Numbered from the stretch's first letter, positions 10,790 to 23,491 are shown. The stretch is DNA of 64,000 nucleotides from Mycoplasmoides gallisepticum (GCF_900476085.1 NZ_LS991952.1:248001-312000), one strand, 5' to 3'. Notes: a model not told the origin generated them from the sequence alone. Numbers and translations: made by a program.

Positions 10790-13003
10790 GTGAAAAGAAA
10801 AAACATTTTAAAGTTTGTTAGTTTATTAGGTATTGGTTCGTTTGTAATGTTGGCAGCTGCAAGCTGTACTACACCGGTCAACCCAACACCTAACCCAACA
10901 CCAACTCCAAATCCTGAACCAAATCCAACTCCAAATCCTGAACCAAAGCCAAATCCTCCTAGTGGTGGCATGAATGGCAGAGATACTAATCCAGGGAATG
11001 GCGGAGGAACGGACAATGCTGCTCAACAATTAGCAGCTGCTAAAACAGCTTTAACCACTTTATTGAATACCAAAAGTGAAAAAGTTGGTTTGTACTCTGA
11101 CTATGCAAAAATCAAAGACCAATTAGTAAAAGCTTACACTGCAGCTAAAGAAATTTCAGATAAATCTGATGCAACTTTACAAGAAGTAAATAATGCTAAA
11201 ACAACATTAGAAACTGCAATTAATGTAGCAGCTACTAGTAAACAAACTTTTGACTCACAACATGCTTCATTAGTAACAGCATACAAAGAGCTTAAGACAG
11301 CTATAAGTAATGAAGAAACAACTCTAGCTGCTTATACGCAAGAACAGTTTTCCGGAATCAAAATGCACTTAACTGCATTATATAATGCAGGCAAAGCACT
11401 TACTAATAAAACCTTAGAAACGGTTGAAGGGGTTGTGCTTGATACTCAAGCAGTAGTTAATGCTAATACAAAACTTAGAGAAGCAACTAAAGAAGATGTA
11501 TTAACACAACAAAAGCAAAATGCTACTATGCTAGCTGATAGTTTTGTTAAACAAGTAATTAATAAAACAGATATTGTCAGTACAACTAATATGGCTCCTC
11601 AACCAGGAAACTATAGTTTTGTAGGTTATACTGTCGATGTACCTGGTGGAACTGGTAACCAAAATAATACTCCTAATTGAAACTTCGCTAAAAGAATAGT
11701 ATGAACTAATACAAATAATAAGAACCGCCCTCTTGCTAATCAATCTGAAAATTCAGTTCCTTTAACAGATGTATCATGAATCTATAGTTTAACAGGAGCA
11801 GGTGCTAAGTATACTTTAACATTCAATTATTATGGTTCTAAAACTGGTTATCTTTACTTTCCTTATAAGTTAGTTAAAGCTAGTGATGAAGTAGAACTTC
11901 AATATAAATTAAACGATGCTGATCCCAAAGCGATAGAATTCAAGAAGAGTTCAGCAACTCAAGCACCTGCGGGTGAATCAGAAACTTTAAGTTCACCAGA
12001 TCAAAGACAACCAGCAGGATCTACTCCATCGAATCCAGAGAGAAGAGCAGCAGAAAGTTCTGCTGATTCTAATCCAAGAAACCAAGAAAATTCTCAGTCT
12101 AATCAAAGCGCACCTGAAACTAGTGCAATGAACGAAACTCCAACAGTTAGTGATATTAATGTAGCTAAAGTTACCTTAACAGATTTAAAATTTGGTAAAA
12201 ACAAAATCGAATTTAGTATTCCAACAGGCGTTTCTAATAAAGTTGCTCCAATGATTGGAAATATGTATCTAACTTCTTCTAATACTGAAGCTAATAGAGA
12301 TAAAATCTACGATGATCTATTTGGAAACACATCAGTTCAACAAGAGAATCAAACAGCTGTAACAGTTGATCTATTAAAAGGTTATAGTTTAGCAACTAGT
12401 TTTCGAGAATACATCCGTCAGTTTACAAACTTAAAAACTAGTGGTGATATGATGGGAACTTCTCCTACTGTTTATCTAGTTGGATTAATTGGTGGTAGTC
12501 AAAGACGTACAGATGATTCTGGAATTACGAATATACAAAACTCTCCTAATGTAGATAATGATGCTAGAACATTCACAATCTATGTGAATGCACCAAGAGA
12601 AGGTGATTATTCTATTAGAGGGTCGTATCTTACAAATGCACAACGAAATTTAAAATTCTCAACAAATAGTGGAGCAACAAATAATATGATGAATGATTTG
12701 ACAATAACTGTCAATGCACAAACTGATTGAAATACACTAGGAACTTTTGATACTGCTAATAATACAAATATTACGAATGGCACTACTACAAACGCTGATG
12801 GACAAAATATGCAAAATACTAATAGAACCTTACACTTAAATAAAGGTTTAAATAAAGTTGTCATTAGCGGGACTAATAATAATGATACTCCTTATATTGG
12901 CAATTTAACATTTAGTTTACATGCCAATACAACAACTCCTAATTCTAATACAGCAGAAACTAGTGGTAGTCCTTCATCTAATGGTGTTCAAGTTGCTGCT
13001 TAA
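10790..13003 (+). CDS. vlhA: VlhA haemagglutinin lipoprotein, copy 5
   Basis: A 737-residue VlhA, the longest of the ordinary type here. GTG start, Cys26, then a linker rich in NPTP and NPEP units (about 29-62). The helical domain starts DNAAQQLAAAKTALTTL. The C-terminal domain carries VAPMIGNMYLTSS, LLKGYSLATS, IYVNAPREGD and GLNKVVISG. Extra length comes from a low-complexity Ser/Glu/Gln insert at about 383-445 (TQAPAGESETLSSPDQRQPA region), just before the conserved TVSDINVAKVTL block. Inserts at the same place vary between copies, which marks it as a hypervariable exposed loop. One SFREYIR motif replaces the SW..YIR found in other copies (TTT in place of the TGA tryptophan). Confidence 0.94.
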
Positions 13004-13104
13004 TCATAATTATGTTGGTTTAGAACAAAATGATAAAACTGAAAAGTAAAAAAGAAATACTTATATTTGAATAAGTCGCTAAGTTAGTTAAATAAAATTA
13101 TTAG

Positions 13105-13138
13105 CACCAGGATCGCTAAAGCGGTTCTGGTGTTTTTT
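13105..13138 (+). terminator. Terminator of vlhA copy 5 (shared type)
   Basis: Outer stem CACCAG with CTGGTG (13105-13110, 13127-13132), inner GATCGC with GCGGTT, then T7. Confidence 0.82.
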
Positions 13139-13210
13139 TATTTACTAGTTGGAATTATAGAATCATAGTTGTGGTTGAAGTATAAATATCAACAAAACCC
13201 TTTGTTTCTC

Positions 13211-13368
13211 GAAGAAGAAGAAGAAGAAGAAGAAGAAGTTCTTAGAAGTTCTGTGGTCTGGGGTTGGTTTGATCAGCGAAAATAAACCCGATTTATTACT
13301 TACTGAACTTTATATATTCTTTAGATAATAATAGACGTGGTGAACGTAAGTTATTGGCTTAACTTTAA
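13211..13368 (+). promoter_or_regulatory. vlhA copy 6 regulatory region, 9 GAA repeats
   Basis: Nine GAA units (13211-13237), TATATATT at 13311-13318 and a leader hairpin 13327-13355 made of ACGT/ACGT and AATAA/TTATT stems. The leader sequence is shared with copy 9 only. Confidence 0.8.
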
Positions 13369-15447
13369 GTGAAAAGAAAAAACATTTTAAAGTTTGTTAG
13401 TTTATTAGGTATTGGTTCGTTTGTAATGTTAGCAGCTGCTAGCTGTACTCAAGCTAGCACTCCAACTCCAACTCCAACTCCAACTCCAACTCCAACTCCA
13501 ACTCCTACCCCAACACCTAACCCTGAACCAAAGCCAAATCCTGGTGGTGGTGACACGAATAATCCTCCTAGTGGTGGTATGAATGGCGTAGATACTAATC
13601 CAGGTGGTGGACAAGGCATGATGAATGCTACTAACCAGGAATTAGTGAATGCTAAAAAAGCTTTAAGTGATTTAATTGGTGGAGAATCTAAGACTGTTGA
13701 ATTATATGCAGACTATGCAAAAATTAAAGCTGACTTGACTTCTGCGTACGCAGTTGCTAAAACGACTTCAGATAGTTCAACATCAACTTTAGATCAAGTT
13801 AAAACAGCAACATCAACGTTACAAACTGCTATTAATACTGCTGCTAGTGACAAAGAAAAATTTGATCAACAAAATAGCCAATTATTAATGGCATACAAAG
13901 TTTTAAAAGACACTCTTAATAAAAAAGAAGCTATAGTAATGTCATTAAATCAAGAAAAATATAGCGCAATTTTGAGTGAAATTAATGCAGCTTCTTCAAC
14001 AGCTGAAGAAATCGTTAAACAAACATTGAATCCAGTGAATGGTAATCTTCCAGTTGTAGCTACACTTAATGCTGAAAACACCAAAATCCTAGAAGCAATA
14101 AAAGAAGAAAAAATTAATTCAGAAAAAAGTAATGCTGATCTGTTTGCAAATTATCAATTGTATAAATTGGATAGAACTAAATTAATGAGTGAAGGTTCTA
14201 ATAATACGAAACAACCAGGAAATTATAGCTTTGTAGCTTATGCTAGTGACATAGCAAGTCCAAACTGAAATTTTGCACAAAGAACAGTTTGAACAGCAGA
14301 TAGTAGAACTTGAACCAGCCCTTTACCTAATAATTCACAAAACTCTGCTCCTTTAACAGATGTGTCATGAATCTACACTTTAAGCGGGACAGGAGCTAAA
14401 TATACACTAACATTTGATTATTATGGCCCACAAACTGGTTATTTATACTTTCCTTATAAGTTGGCTAAAACCAGTGATAAAGTCGGGCTTCAATATAAAT
14501 TAAATCAAGCAGATTCTGTAGCGATTCAGTTTAGTGAAGCGGCTGCTACTGCTTCAGCTCCAGCTGAAACAGATGGTAGACAAGAATCAGCTGAAACTAC
14601 AACTGCTAATGAGAAAGTTAACCCAATGCCATCAGTTAATACTATTAATGTTGCTAAAGTGACTTTATCTAATTTAAAGTTTGGTTCTAACACAATTGAA
14701 TTTAGTGTTCCAATGGATCAAGACAATATGAATAAAGTTGCGCCAATGATTGGTAATATCTATATTACTTCATCTAATGATGAAGCAAATAAAAAGCAAA
14801 TTTACGATAGTATTTTTGGAAACACTTCATCACAAACTGCTAGCCAAACATCTGTTAGTGTTGATCTATTAAAAGGATATAGTCTTGCAACTAGTTGAAG
14901 CACATATATTCGTCAATTTACTGGTTTAACAGGTAATGGTGTACAAACCTCTGACCTTGTTTATTTAATTGGTTTGATTGGTGGTAGCCAGAATCGTACA
15001 GTTGCAAGCGGTCCAATGAATATTAAAAATATTCCTAATATGAATGGCGCTACAAGAACATTCACAATATATGCAAATGCACCAGTAAACGGGAACTATC
15101 ACATAAGTGGTGCATATTTACAAGGAGCGAATCAAGCAAGAAGTCTAAAATTCTCAACCGGTACAAGTGGCAGTAATAATGAAGTTACAGTCACTGGTTT
15201 AAAACAAAAAAATTGAACCACATTAGGTCACTTTGATACTAAGATGACTAGCACTACTGTTTCAGGAACAGGTACACCAATGAAAAGAACTCTAACCTTA
15301 AATCAAGGTTTAAACAAGATTGTTGTATCAGGAGTAAACAATGGCGATACACCATTTATAGGTAATCTAACATTTACTTTAGAAAGCAATCAAACGATTA
15401 GTGAACAAGTTGAGCCTAGTTCTGCTACTGCAGAAAAGAATATATAA
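13369..15447 (+). CDS. vlhA: VlhA haemagglutinin lipoprotein, copy 6
   Basis: A 692-residue VlhA, intact under code 4. After Cys26 comes a pure Pro-Thr repeat (about 32-47, encoded by CCAACT hexamers) and a Gly-rich NPGGGDTNNPPSGG segment. The helical domain begins NQELVNAKKALSDL. C-terminal blocks VAPMIGNIYITSS, LLKGYSLATS, IYANAPVNGN and GLNKIVVSG are present. The last 20 residues (SNQTISEQVEPSSATAE) are the tail that also appears, out of frame, behind copies 2 and 8. Residues around 510-540 come from a DNA block shared with copy 4. Confidence 0.94.
13462..13503 (+). repeat. Seven tandem CCAACT hexamers in copy 6
   Basis: Seven perfect CCAACT units encode Pro-Thr repeats in the linker next to the lipid anchor. 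Gain or loss of a unit stays in frame, so the tract can change spacer length without breaking the gene. Related (CCAACACCAACA-like) stretches in copies 1 and 7 are shorter. Confidence 0.9.
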
Positions 15448-15476
15448 GCGCTAAGTTAGTTACATAAAATTATTAG

Positions 15477-15510
15477 CATCAAGACCGATAAACGGTTTTG
15501 ATGTTTTTTA
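15477..15510 (+). terminator. Terminator of vlhA copy 6
   Basis: An 11-bp stem CATCAAGACCG with CGGTTTTGATG (15477-15487, 15493-15503) and T6. Confidence 0.85.
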
Positions 15511-15573
15511 TTTAAAAAGGCTGGTAAATTATTTCTGAATTAACTGTAAAAACGAATGAAAGCTTTTGTTTTC

Positions 15574-15726
15574 GAAGAAGAAGAAGAAGAAGAAGTTCTT
15601 AGAAGTTTAGGAGTGTTGGATTGGCCTAGTGAGCGAAAATAAACCCGATTTATTACTTACTGAACTTTATATATTCTTAATTGGTGAATTTTTTAATTTT
15701 TTAAAAATTTATCAGATCGACTTTAA
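15574..15726 (+). promoter_or_regulatory. vlhA copy 7 regulatory region, 7 GAA repeats
   Basis: Seven GAA units (15574-15594), TATATATT at 15668-15675 and leader hairpin 15683-15713, identical in sequence to that of copy 2. Confidence 0.8.
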
Positions 15727-17835
15727 GTGAAAAGAAAAAACATTTTAAAGTTTGTTAGTTTATTAGGTATTGGTTCGTTTGTAATGTTGGCAGCTGCAAG
15801 CTGTACTTCAGCAACTACACCAACTCCGAACCCAACACCAACACCAACACCAACTCCAAACCCTGAACCAAATCCAATGCCAAATCCTGGCGGTGGTGTA
15901 GGTATGTCTGATGGAAATACCAATCCAGGGAATGGTGGTGGCATGATGGGCGACAATCCTAATCCTGGGAACACCACACCAAAACAACAATTAGCAGCTG
16001 CTAGAAAAACGCTAACCGACCTACTTGGTACAGAAAATACCAACGTTGCTTTATATGCTGATTATGCCAAAATTCAAAGTACTTTAAGCACTGCTTATAT
16101 GACAGCTAAAACTGCATCAGAAAATACAAGTGCAACTTTAGATAATTTAAGATCTGCATCAACTACACTACAAGCAGCTATTGATAAAGCTGCTAGTGCT
16201 AAGAATGATTTTGATAGTAAAAATCAACCTTTAGTAACTGCATATAATAATTTAAAAACTACACTACAATCTAAAACAACTAGCTTAGAAGGTTTATCTG
16301 AAAATAAATATAGTAGTATTAAAAATCACTTAAGTAAACTGTTTGATACAGGTAGTGCAATAACAGCTAAAACATTAGATCCTACTAGTGGTGAAAGACC
16401 TAATTTAAAGAAAGTGAACGAAGCTAACAATAGCATTAAAATGGATATTAGTCCTGAATCGTTGAAGAACTGAAAAGATAATGCAGATAAGTTTAACGAT
16501 TTTGAGAAAAAACCGTTGTCTAAAACTCAATTATCTACAGGAACAGATTCAGCTCATAATCAAGAACAACCAGCAAATTGAAGTTTTGCAGCTTATAGTG
16601 TTGATCTAACTAGTAATTCGCAAAATCTACCTAACTGAAATTTTGCTCAAAGAAAGGTTTGAACTAGTGAAGGTCAAGAAGGTGGAAGAACAGTTCTAGT
16701 TTCTTCCCCTGTTTCTTCAACTGACGTGTCTTGGATTTATAGTTTAGCTGGAGAAGGAACTAAATATACCCTAAGTTTTGAGTATTATGGTCCTGATACT
16801 ACATTCTTATATTTCCCTTATAAGTTAGTTAAACAAGCTGATTCAAATTCAGTAGCGCTTCAATACAGTCTAAATAAAGCTAGCCCAAAATTAATTAATT
16901 TTCAACCAGTTAGAACAGAACCTGCAAATGCTGATTCAACTACTAATGAAACTACAACTACAGGTAGCAGTGAAAGTAGATCATCTTCTGAAGTTTTAGT
17001 TGCTGATGAAGCTGCAACTTCTAATAATGAAATGAATCCTACTCCAACAGTGGATAGTATTAATATAGCTAAAGTGACTTTAACAGGTTTAGCATTTGGA
17101 CAAAACACTATTGAGTTTAGCGTTCCAACAGATCAAACTAATAAAGTAGCTCCGATGATTGGCAATATGTTTATTAGCTCAAATTCTGAAAGTCAAGAAA
17201 AGATTTATAATCAAATCTTTGGCAATACAAGTAATTTAAGCACTGACTCTAGATCTGTAACCGTTGATTTATTAAAAGGGTATAGTCTTGCTTCTGGTTG
17301 ATCAACATATGTTGGAGAATTTAAACGACTAACTGGAGCAAATCAAACAGCTTCAGATTCACAAACAAGTGCCCCAAGTTATTTAGTTGGATTTATTGCA
17401 GGATCTGGACAAAGAACTGTTAATAATGTTAGTAATAGAATTAGAAACCCGAATATAGCAGGACAAAAAAGAACCCTTGCAATATATGTAAATGCACCAT
17501 CTGACGGTCAGTATGGAATTAGTGGTTCATATATTTCAACAAATAGAACACAAAGATCATTAAAATTCCAAACAGGGAGTGATGATTCTAATTCTGTAAC
17601 AATTAATGTAACAGCAAAAACTGCTTGAACTGCATTAGAAACATTTGATACAAGTGATACGACTAACAATGTTGTATCAGGCAATATGGCCAAAAGAACA
17701 TTACACCTTAAACAAGGTCTTAATAAGATAGTTATTAGTGGAACTAATGATACTCCTTATATTGGTAATTTAACATTCACTTTAAATAATAACCCGTTAA
17801 GTAATACTGAAAGTGAGACTCGTGAATCAACATAA
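15727..17835 (+). CDS. vlhA: VlhA haemagglutinin lipoprotein, copy 7
   Basis: A 702-residue VlhA from GTG 15727 to TAA 17833-17835. The linker combines Thr-Pro/Asn-Pro units with a Gly/Met-rich stretch (GGGVGMSDGNTNPGNGGG) not seen in the other copies. The helical domain starts KQQLAAARKTLTDL. The C-terminal blocks VAPMIGNMFISS, LLKGYSLASG, IYVNAPSDGQ and GLNKIVISG are present. A Ser/Thr/Glu-rich insert (about 403-435) precedes TVDSINIAKVTL. The body is less similar to its neighbours than copies 4, 6 and 9 are to each other. Confidence 0.94.
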
Positions 17836-17902
17836 TAATGAATCAAATAAAAAAATCTTTATCTTTGAATAAAGCGCTAAGTTAGTTACATAAAATTATT
17901 AG

Positions 17903-17935
17903 CACCAAGACCGATAAGCAGTTTTGGTGTTTTTT
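17903..17935 (+). terminator. Terminator of vlhA copy 7
   Basis: Stem CACCAAGACC with a matching GCAGTTTTGGTG arm (17903-17929, one mismatch) and T6. Confidence 0.8.
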
Positions 17936-17999
17936 ATTTAAAAAGGCTGGTAAATTATTTCTGAATAAACTGTAAAAACGAATAAAAACTTTTGTTTTC

Positions 18000-18160
<161 letters not shown>

Positions 18161-20548
18161 GTGAAAAGAAAAAACATTTTAAAGTTTGTTAGTTTATTAG
18201 GTATTGGTTCGTTTGTGATGTTAGCAGCTGCTAGTTGTACCCAAGCAACTACCCCAACACCTAATCCAAATCCTCCTAGTAGTGGTATGAATGGTGGAGA
18301 TACTAATCCAGGGAATGGTAGAGGAATGGATAATTCTGCTCAGCAATTAGCAGCTGCTAAAACAGAAGCTAAAGTTGTTATTGATGCTTCAGCAGAATTA
18401 TCAGATTCAGTTAAAGAAGCATTAAAAAGACAAGTTGATGCAACTACAACAGGACCTGCAGCAAGAGATTTAAAAACTAAAGCAGAAGCTCTTGTTTCAG
18501 CTGTAAAAGCATTAAGCGGATCGGTTACTGCTGCTAAAACACTTCAATCTGAAGAACAATACACAAATGTAAGCCAAGATCTTAAAACTACTTTAGAAGC
18601 AAAATTAACAGCAGCGACAGAATTACTAGAAGATGGAACAAAACTTAAAAATCTAGATGCTTCAAGTAATTTAGACACAACAAAAGCTTCATTAGAATCT
18701 TCAAAAACAGATCTTGATGCAGCAGTTGCAACAGTTAAACCAGAGCTTGACTTCCAAAAAACAAAAACTAGCGCAGCATCAGCAGTAGAAGCGCTAGATA
18801 CTCTTGTTAACTCAACTCTAAAAGCTGAACTACAAAGACAAGTTACAGCTTTAGATAAAGATCACGCTGCTCAAGCTACAACAATGTTAGAAAACCTAAC
18901 ATCATTAAAAGAATCATTAGAATCTCTTCAAACTTTAGTATCAAATGGTCTAAAAATGCAGGTGGACTACCCAAGAAATTACTATGACGCAGATAACAAA
19001 ACTGCATTTGACGATGCATTATTAAAAGCTTCATCAGTATTTCCAGCATTCAAATGAACAGCTGAATCAATTATGGTTCCTGCTCCAACAAATGGTGCTT
19101 TACGAAACCCTAGAGCTTGAACCAAAGCTAGAGACAAATCAGAATTCAAACTACAAAACTTTGTAATGGCTCCAGCTCAAGCAGATACTCCAACAACAAC
19201 GCAAACTTCACCTAGCGCGATAGCATCAGCTATAGTTAAAGTTGCGACAGGAACAGAAGAAACTTCAACTATGCAAACTGCTCCTGCAGCACAAACTCCA
19301 ACAGCTAATTTAGCATCAACTGCTTCTTATCTAAAATCATTAAACGATACTTTAAAAGCAGCTACTGATGCACTTAACGGTGATAACCCTACAACCAAAA
19401 CTGCTTACTATAAAGCTGACGCTGGTCGTACACTATACTGAGACGGGTTTATGCCGAAAATTGTAACTACAACTCTACCTACTACTGTTGCGCAAATGAA
19501 TAGAGAATATAATGAATCCCCAACTGGCAGCTATCCTTTTTGAAAACAAAGAAACGCATTAATATTAACTACATGATTTAATCAAAATCAAGATAAACTA
19601 AGTCTTGTATCAGAGCAACTGACAAAAAAATTAGGTGAAGAAAAGTTCAAGAATATGACTTTATCAGATCCTAAAATTTCTTGGGATGAATCAGTCATAA
19701 AGAAAAAAACTATTTTCACACCAAAAGTAACTTTTACCTTAACTCCTAAAGAAGGCTATAAAAAAGCAGATGATTCTTCTCAAACAGTTACACTAACTAT
19801 TAGAAATCTATATAAAGAAGCAGATCCAAATAAAAACTTATTTGCAACACAAGGAGCTTCATCTTCAGCAGCGCCACAAAATTCAAAAGTTGATGATGCT
19901 AACGTAAAAGCAAAAGTTAATGTTTATTTAAACTACACCGGGCCAAATATTGAGTTAGATGCAAAGCTTCTTCAGGTAGGATCTAAAAATAATACTTCAA
20001 TTAACGGAACCTCAAATGTAGATGGTAACTTTAACACTAAATTCAAAGAATTATTAGTAAGAGATAACGCTCAAACTTCATTATTACAAGCAATAATTAA
20101 CTATGTTAACAAATTTGACCCTAAATTTAAAGCTCAACTTGTAACAGAAAAAGACGGAGTTGCTATAACTAAAGTTCAAAACATTAAAGAACTTAGAATA
20201 GGAAATTTAAACGATAGCAGCGTATTCTTACAACAAGTTAATGGAGACTCAAGCGCAGTATATTTTGCAGTTAACGGTGTAACCAGCGAAGGTTGATTAA
20301 ATACTTTCTTAATTAGAATTCCTTTAACTAAATTTGTAAGACCTATAAGCGTATTACAAACTCCAGATCAACAGCAAACTAAAGAAGGTGGTGAAGAAGC
20401 AACTCAACCTCAAGATGCTAGATCAGGAACAGCTTCAACAAGTGAAGCTCAATCAGGTCAAAGTAATGAACCAGCAGGTTCAGAAACAGGATCAACACAA
20501 CAAGCTCAAAGCTCACCAACAACTGGAACAAGTTCATCTTCAAACTAA
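18161..20548 (+). CDS. vlhA: VlhA-type lipoprotein with divergent ectodomain, copy 8
   Basis: A 795-residue lipoprotein, sister of the copy at 3314. Standard leader and Cys26, then a very short linker (TPNPNPPSSGMNGG). The first helical repeat (TEAKVVIDASAELSDSVKEA) is almost the same as in copy 2, but the second part (SAVEALDTLVNSTLKAEL) differs. Conserved landmarks shared with copy 2 are MQVDYPRNYYDADNKTAFD, SSVFPAF, ESIMVPAPT, YYKADAGRTLY followed by a TGA tryptophan, and NVYLNYTGPNIELDA. It ends in a long Gln/Ser/Thr-rich tail (about 720-795). The stop at 20546-20548 is followed by a vlhA remnant. Confidence 0.86.
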
Positions 20549-20640
20549 TAATAAAACCAAAAACATGTTTAGAAAGAAATCAAACGATTAGTGAACAAGT
20601 TGAGCCTAGTTCTGCTACTGCAGAAAAGAATATATAAGCG
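20549..20640 (+). pseudogene. Remnant 3' end of an ordinary vlhA gene behind copy 8
   Basis: Bases 20571-20640 match the coding 3' end of copy 6 (15381-15450) at about 69 of 70 positions, including the stop and the TAAGCGCTAAG that follows, yet they lie downstream of the stop of copy 8. Copy 8 was evidently placed over an older gene whose tail resembled that of copy 6. Confidence 0.8.
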
Positions 20641-20666
20641 CTAAGTTAGTTAAATAAAATTATTAG

Positions 20667-20702
20667 CCCAGGATCGCTAAAGCAGTTCTGGTGTTTTTTT
20701 TA
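20667..20702 (+). terminator. Terminator of vlhA copy 8 (shared type)
   Basis: Stem CCCAGGATCGC with GCAGTTCTGG (one mismatch) followed by T8. Confidence 0.8.
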
Positions 20703-20769
20703 TTTAGTTAAGACAAATTGAGTTGTTGTATTTAATATATAAAATAGCTAAAATCCTTTAAAAATCCAA

Positions 20770-20951
<182 letters not shown>

Positions 20952-23057
20952 GTGAAGAGAAAAAACATTTTAAAGTTTGTTAGTTTATTAGGTATTGGTT
21001 CGTTTGTAATGTTGGCAGCAGCTAGTTGTACTTCAGCAACTACACCAACTCCAAACCCTGAACCAAAGCCAAACCCTGAACCAAAACCAGATCCAATGCC
21101 AAACCCTCCTAGTGGTGGTATGAATGGCGGAGATACTAATCCAGGTATGGATACTGCGGCACAAGAATTAGCAAACGCTAAAGCTGCTTTAACCACTTTA
21201 ACAAATAGCGAAAGTGAAAAAGTTGGATTATACGTTGATTATGCAAAAATTAGTGCAAAACTTTCAGCAGCTTATACTACTGCTAAAAACGTACTTAATA
21301 ATTCTGCTTCCACTACTCAGAATATTAATGCTGCTAGAACAACATTAGAAGCGGAAATTGCTGCAGCAGCTAAAGCAAAAACTGATTTTGATGCACAGCA
21401 CGCGTCACTAGTAGAAGCATATAACAATCTAAAAGAAACGTTAAAAGAAGAAAAAACTAATTTAGATTCTATTGCAAACGAAAATTATGCAGCAATCAGA
21501 ACTAATCTTAATAGTTTATATGAAAAAGCCAATACTATTGTTACAGCTACTTTAGACCCTGCTACTGGAAATATTCCTGAAGTTATGAGTGTAACACAAG
21601 CTAATCAAGATATTACTAATGCAACTTCAAAACTAGTAGCTTGAAAACAAAATGCTGATAATTTAGCTAACAGTTTTATCAAACAGTCTTTAGTTAAAAA
21701 TAATTTGACTGGAGTTGATGAAGCAAATAATCAGGAGCAACCAAGAAATTACAGTTTTGTTGGTTTTAGTGTTAATGTAGATACTCCAAACTGAAATTTT
21801 GCGCAAAGAAAAGTTTGGGCCTCTGAAAATACTCCTTTAGCAACTACACCAACTGAAGATGCAACAAAACAAGCTGCACCCTTAACAGATGTTTCATGAA
21901 TCTATAGTTTAAATGGTGCTGAAGCTAAATACACATTAAGCTTTCGTTACTTTGGAGCTGAAAAAACAGCTTACTTATATTTCCCTTACAAGTTAGTTAA
22001 AGATAGTGATAAAGATAAAGTAGCGCTGAATTATAAATTAAATGATGAAATGGCAAAAGCAGTTGATTTTAAGACATCATCTTCAGCACCATCGGTCACC
22101 CCAGCTCCAGCGATTCCAGCGGCTGCACCTGCAGCGAAACCTGCTGCAGAAGAAGAAGAAACAGCTTCGGCTTCAGAATCTTCTACAAGTGAAACAATGC
22201 CTGCAGCTACTACAATGAACGAAGCGCCAACAGTTGCTGACATTAATGTAGCTAAAGTTACATTAACAGGTTTAAAGTTTGGTGAAAACAAAATTGAATT
22301 TAGTGTTCCAACAGATCAAACTAATAAAGTAGCTCCTATGATTGGTAATATGTATCTGACTTCATCAGATAGTGATGCTAATAAAAAGAAGATTTATGAT
22401 GATCTATTCGCAAACACCTTTAATAATGAAAATAATCCAACAGCGGTTACTGTTGACCTATTAAAAGGTTATAGTCTTGCTGCTAGTTACAGTATATATG
22501 TTCGCCAATTCAATGAATTAAATATTCAAAATGGCGCTGATATGCCAAAATCTCCAACAGTATACTTAGTTGGGTTAATAGGTAGTAATGCAAGTAAATC
22601 AATTAGAGACCTATCAAATGTAAGAACTTCTCCTAACACGGTTAATGCCAATAGAACATTTACAATATATGTAAATGCTCCAAAATCAGGCGATTATTAT
22701 CTAAGTGGTTCGTATCTTACAAATCAAAATAGAAATATTAAATTCTTAAATAGCAGCTCTGATGAGACTAGTAATAACTCTCTAGCACTAAATGTTAAAG
22801 CTCAAACAAATTGAGATACTTTAGGACATTTCGATACATCAAATAATGCGAATATCGTTACTAATAGTGGATCAAGCACAACAACAGGCCAGACTTTAAA
22901 TTTAAAACAAGGATTAAACAAAATTGTTATCAGTGGAGTAAGTAATGGTAATACTCCTTTCATAGGTAACTTAACATTTACTTTAATGGATAAAACAGCT
23001 AGTCCTGTAGCTGATAACACTATTCAAGAAGGATCTAAAGAAGCTAGTTCGAAATAA
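20952..23057 (+). CDS. vlhA: VlhA haemagglutinin lipoprotein, copy 9
   Basis: A 701-residue VlhA closing the cluster, from GTG 20952 to TAA 23055-23057. The linker has repeated NPEPKPNPEPKPDPMPN. The helical domain AQELANAKAALTTL is nearly identical to that of copy 4, as is the LNGAEAKYTLSFRYFGAEK region. It then diverges with an Ala/Pro/Glu-rich insert (about 373-416, APSVTPAPAIPAAAPAAKPA) unlike any other copy. The C-terminal blocks VAPMIGNMYLTSS, LLKGYSLAAS, IYVNAPKSGD and GLNKIVISG are intact. The 3' flank keeps AACGCTAAGTTAGTTA but then changes to a terminator unrelated to those inside the array, marking the array border. Confidence 0.94.
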
Positions 23058-23164
23058 AAAATTATGTTTTTTAAATCTTTTTTCAAGGATCATGTTTCTG
23101 TTTAAACGCTAAGTTAGTTAGATAATAAAATAAAAGTTATTTGTTTTACTCCATGTAAATATGG

Positions 23165-23204
23165 CATGAAATCTGAATCAAACTTCAGATTTCATGTTTT
23201 TTTT
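23165..23204 (+). terminator. Terminator of vlhA copy 9, end of array
   Basis: A perfect 13-bp stem (23165-23177 with 23184-23196), a 6-base loop and T8. Bases 23205-23360 beyond it hold no supported gene; minus-strand coding traces there are too broken to name. Confidence 0.9.
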
Positions 23205-23361
23205 ATTATCGATAAGCAGATATGAGAGACTAGTAGCTTTTGGACTACTATGCTTATGATCGAACCAGATCTTTTTAAAGATAATAGACAACAATCTCTT
23301 CGTAATAAGAAAATTGTCGTTTTTATTAATCTTTAATTTGATGTATGCGCTATATAAATAT

Positions 23362-23457
23362 AAAAAACCCACTCGAAAGGAGTTCGAATGAGTTAAGATA
23401 GATTGATTTATTTGTTATTAATGAATTTATATAGCACGACCCTTCAACGAGTTATAC
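23362..23457 (-). ncRNA. Candidate small RNA, copy A
   Basis: About 96 nt on the minus strand, bounded by a consensus promoter (TTGACA, 16 bases, TATAAT) and a hairpin running into a U tract (plus-strand A run at 23362-23367). The 100 bp at 23360-23459 are 99% identical to 23642-23741, while the sequence around each is unrelated. The terminal stem is AACTCATTCGAA...TTTCGAGTGGGTT in the minus-strand sense; the only base that differs from copy B makes a U-G pair in minus-strand RNA but an A-C clash in plus-strand RNA, which fixes the strand. A 10-codon ORF (MYNSLKGRAI) begins about 5 bases after the -10, probably too early to be inside the transcript. The family is not recognised; the known mycoplasma small RNA MCS4 should be compared. 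Confidence 0.72.
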
Positions 23458-23463
23458 ATCTAT

Positions 23464-23491
23464 ATTATACATAAGATATTTGAGATGTCAA
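23464..23491 (-). promoter_or_regulatory. Promoter of small RNA copy A
   Basis: Minus strand: perfect -35 TTGACA (23491-23486), 16-base spacer, perfect -10 TATAAT (23469-23464). It is the best match to the bacterial consensus that I saw in the window. Initiation is expected near 23457. Confidence 0.8.
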
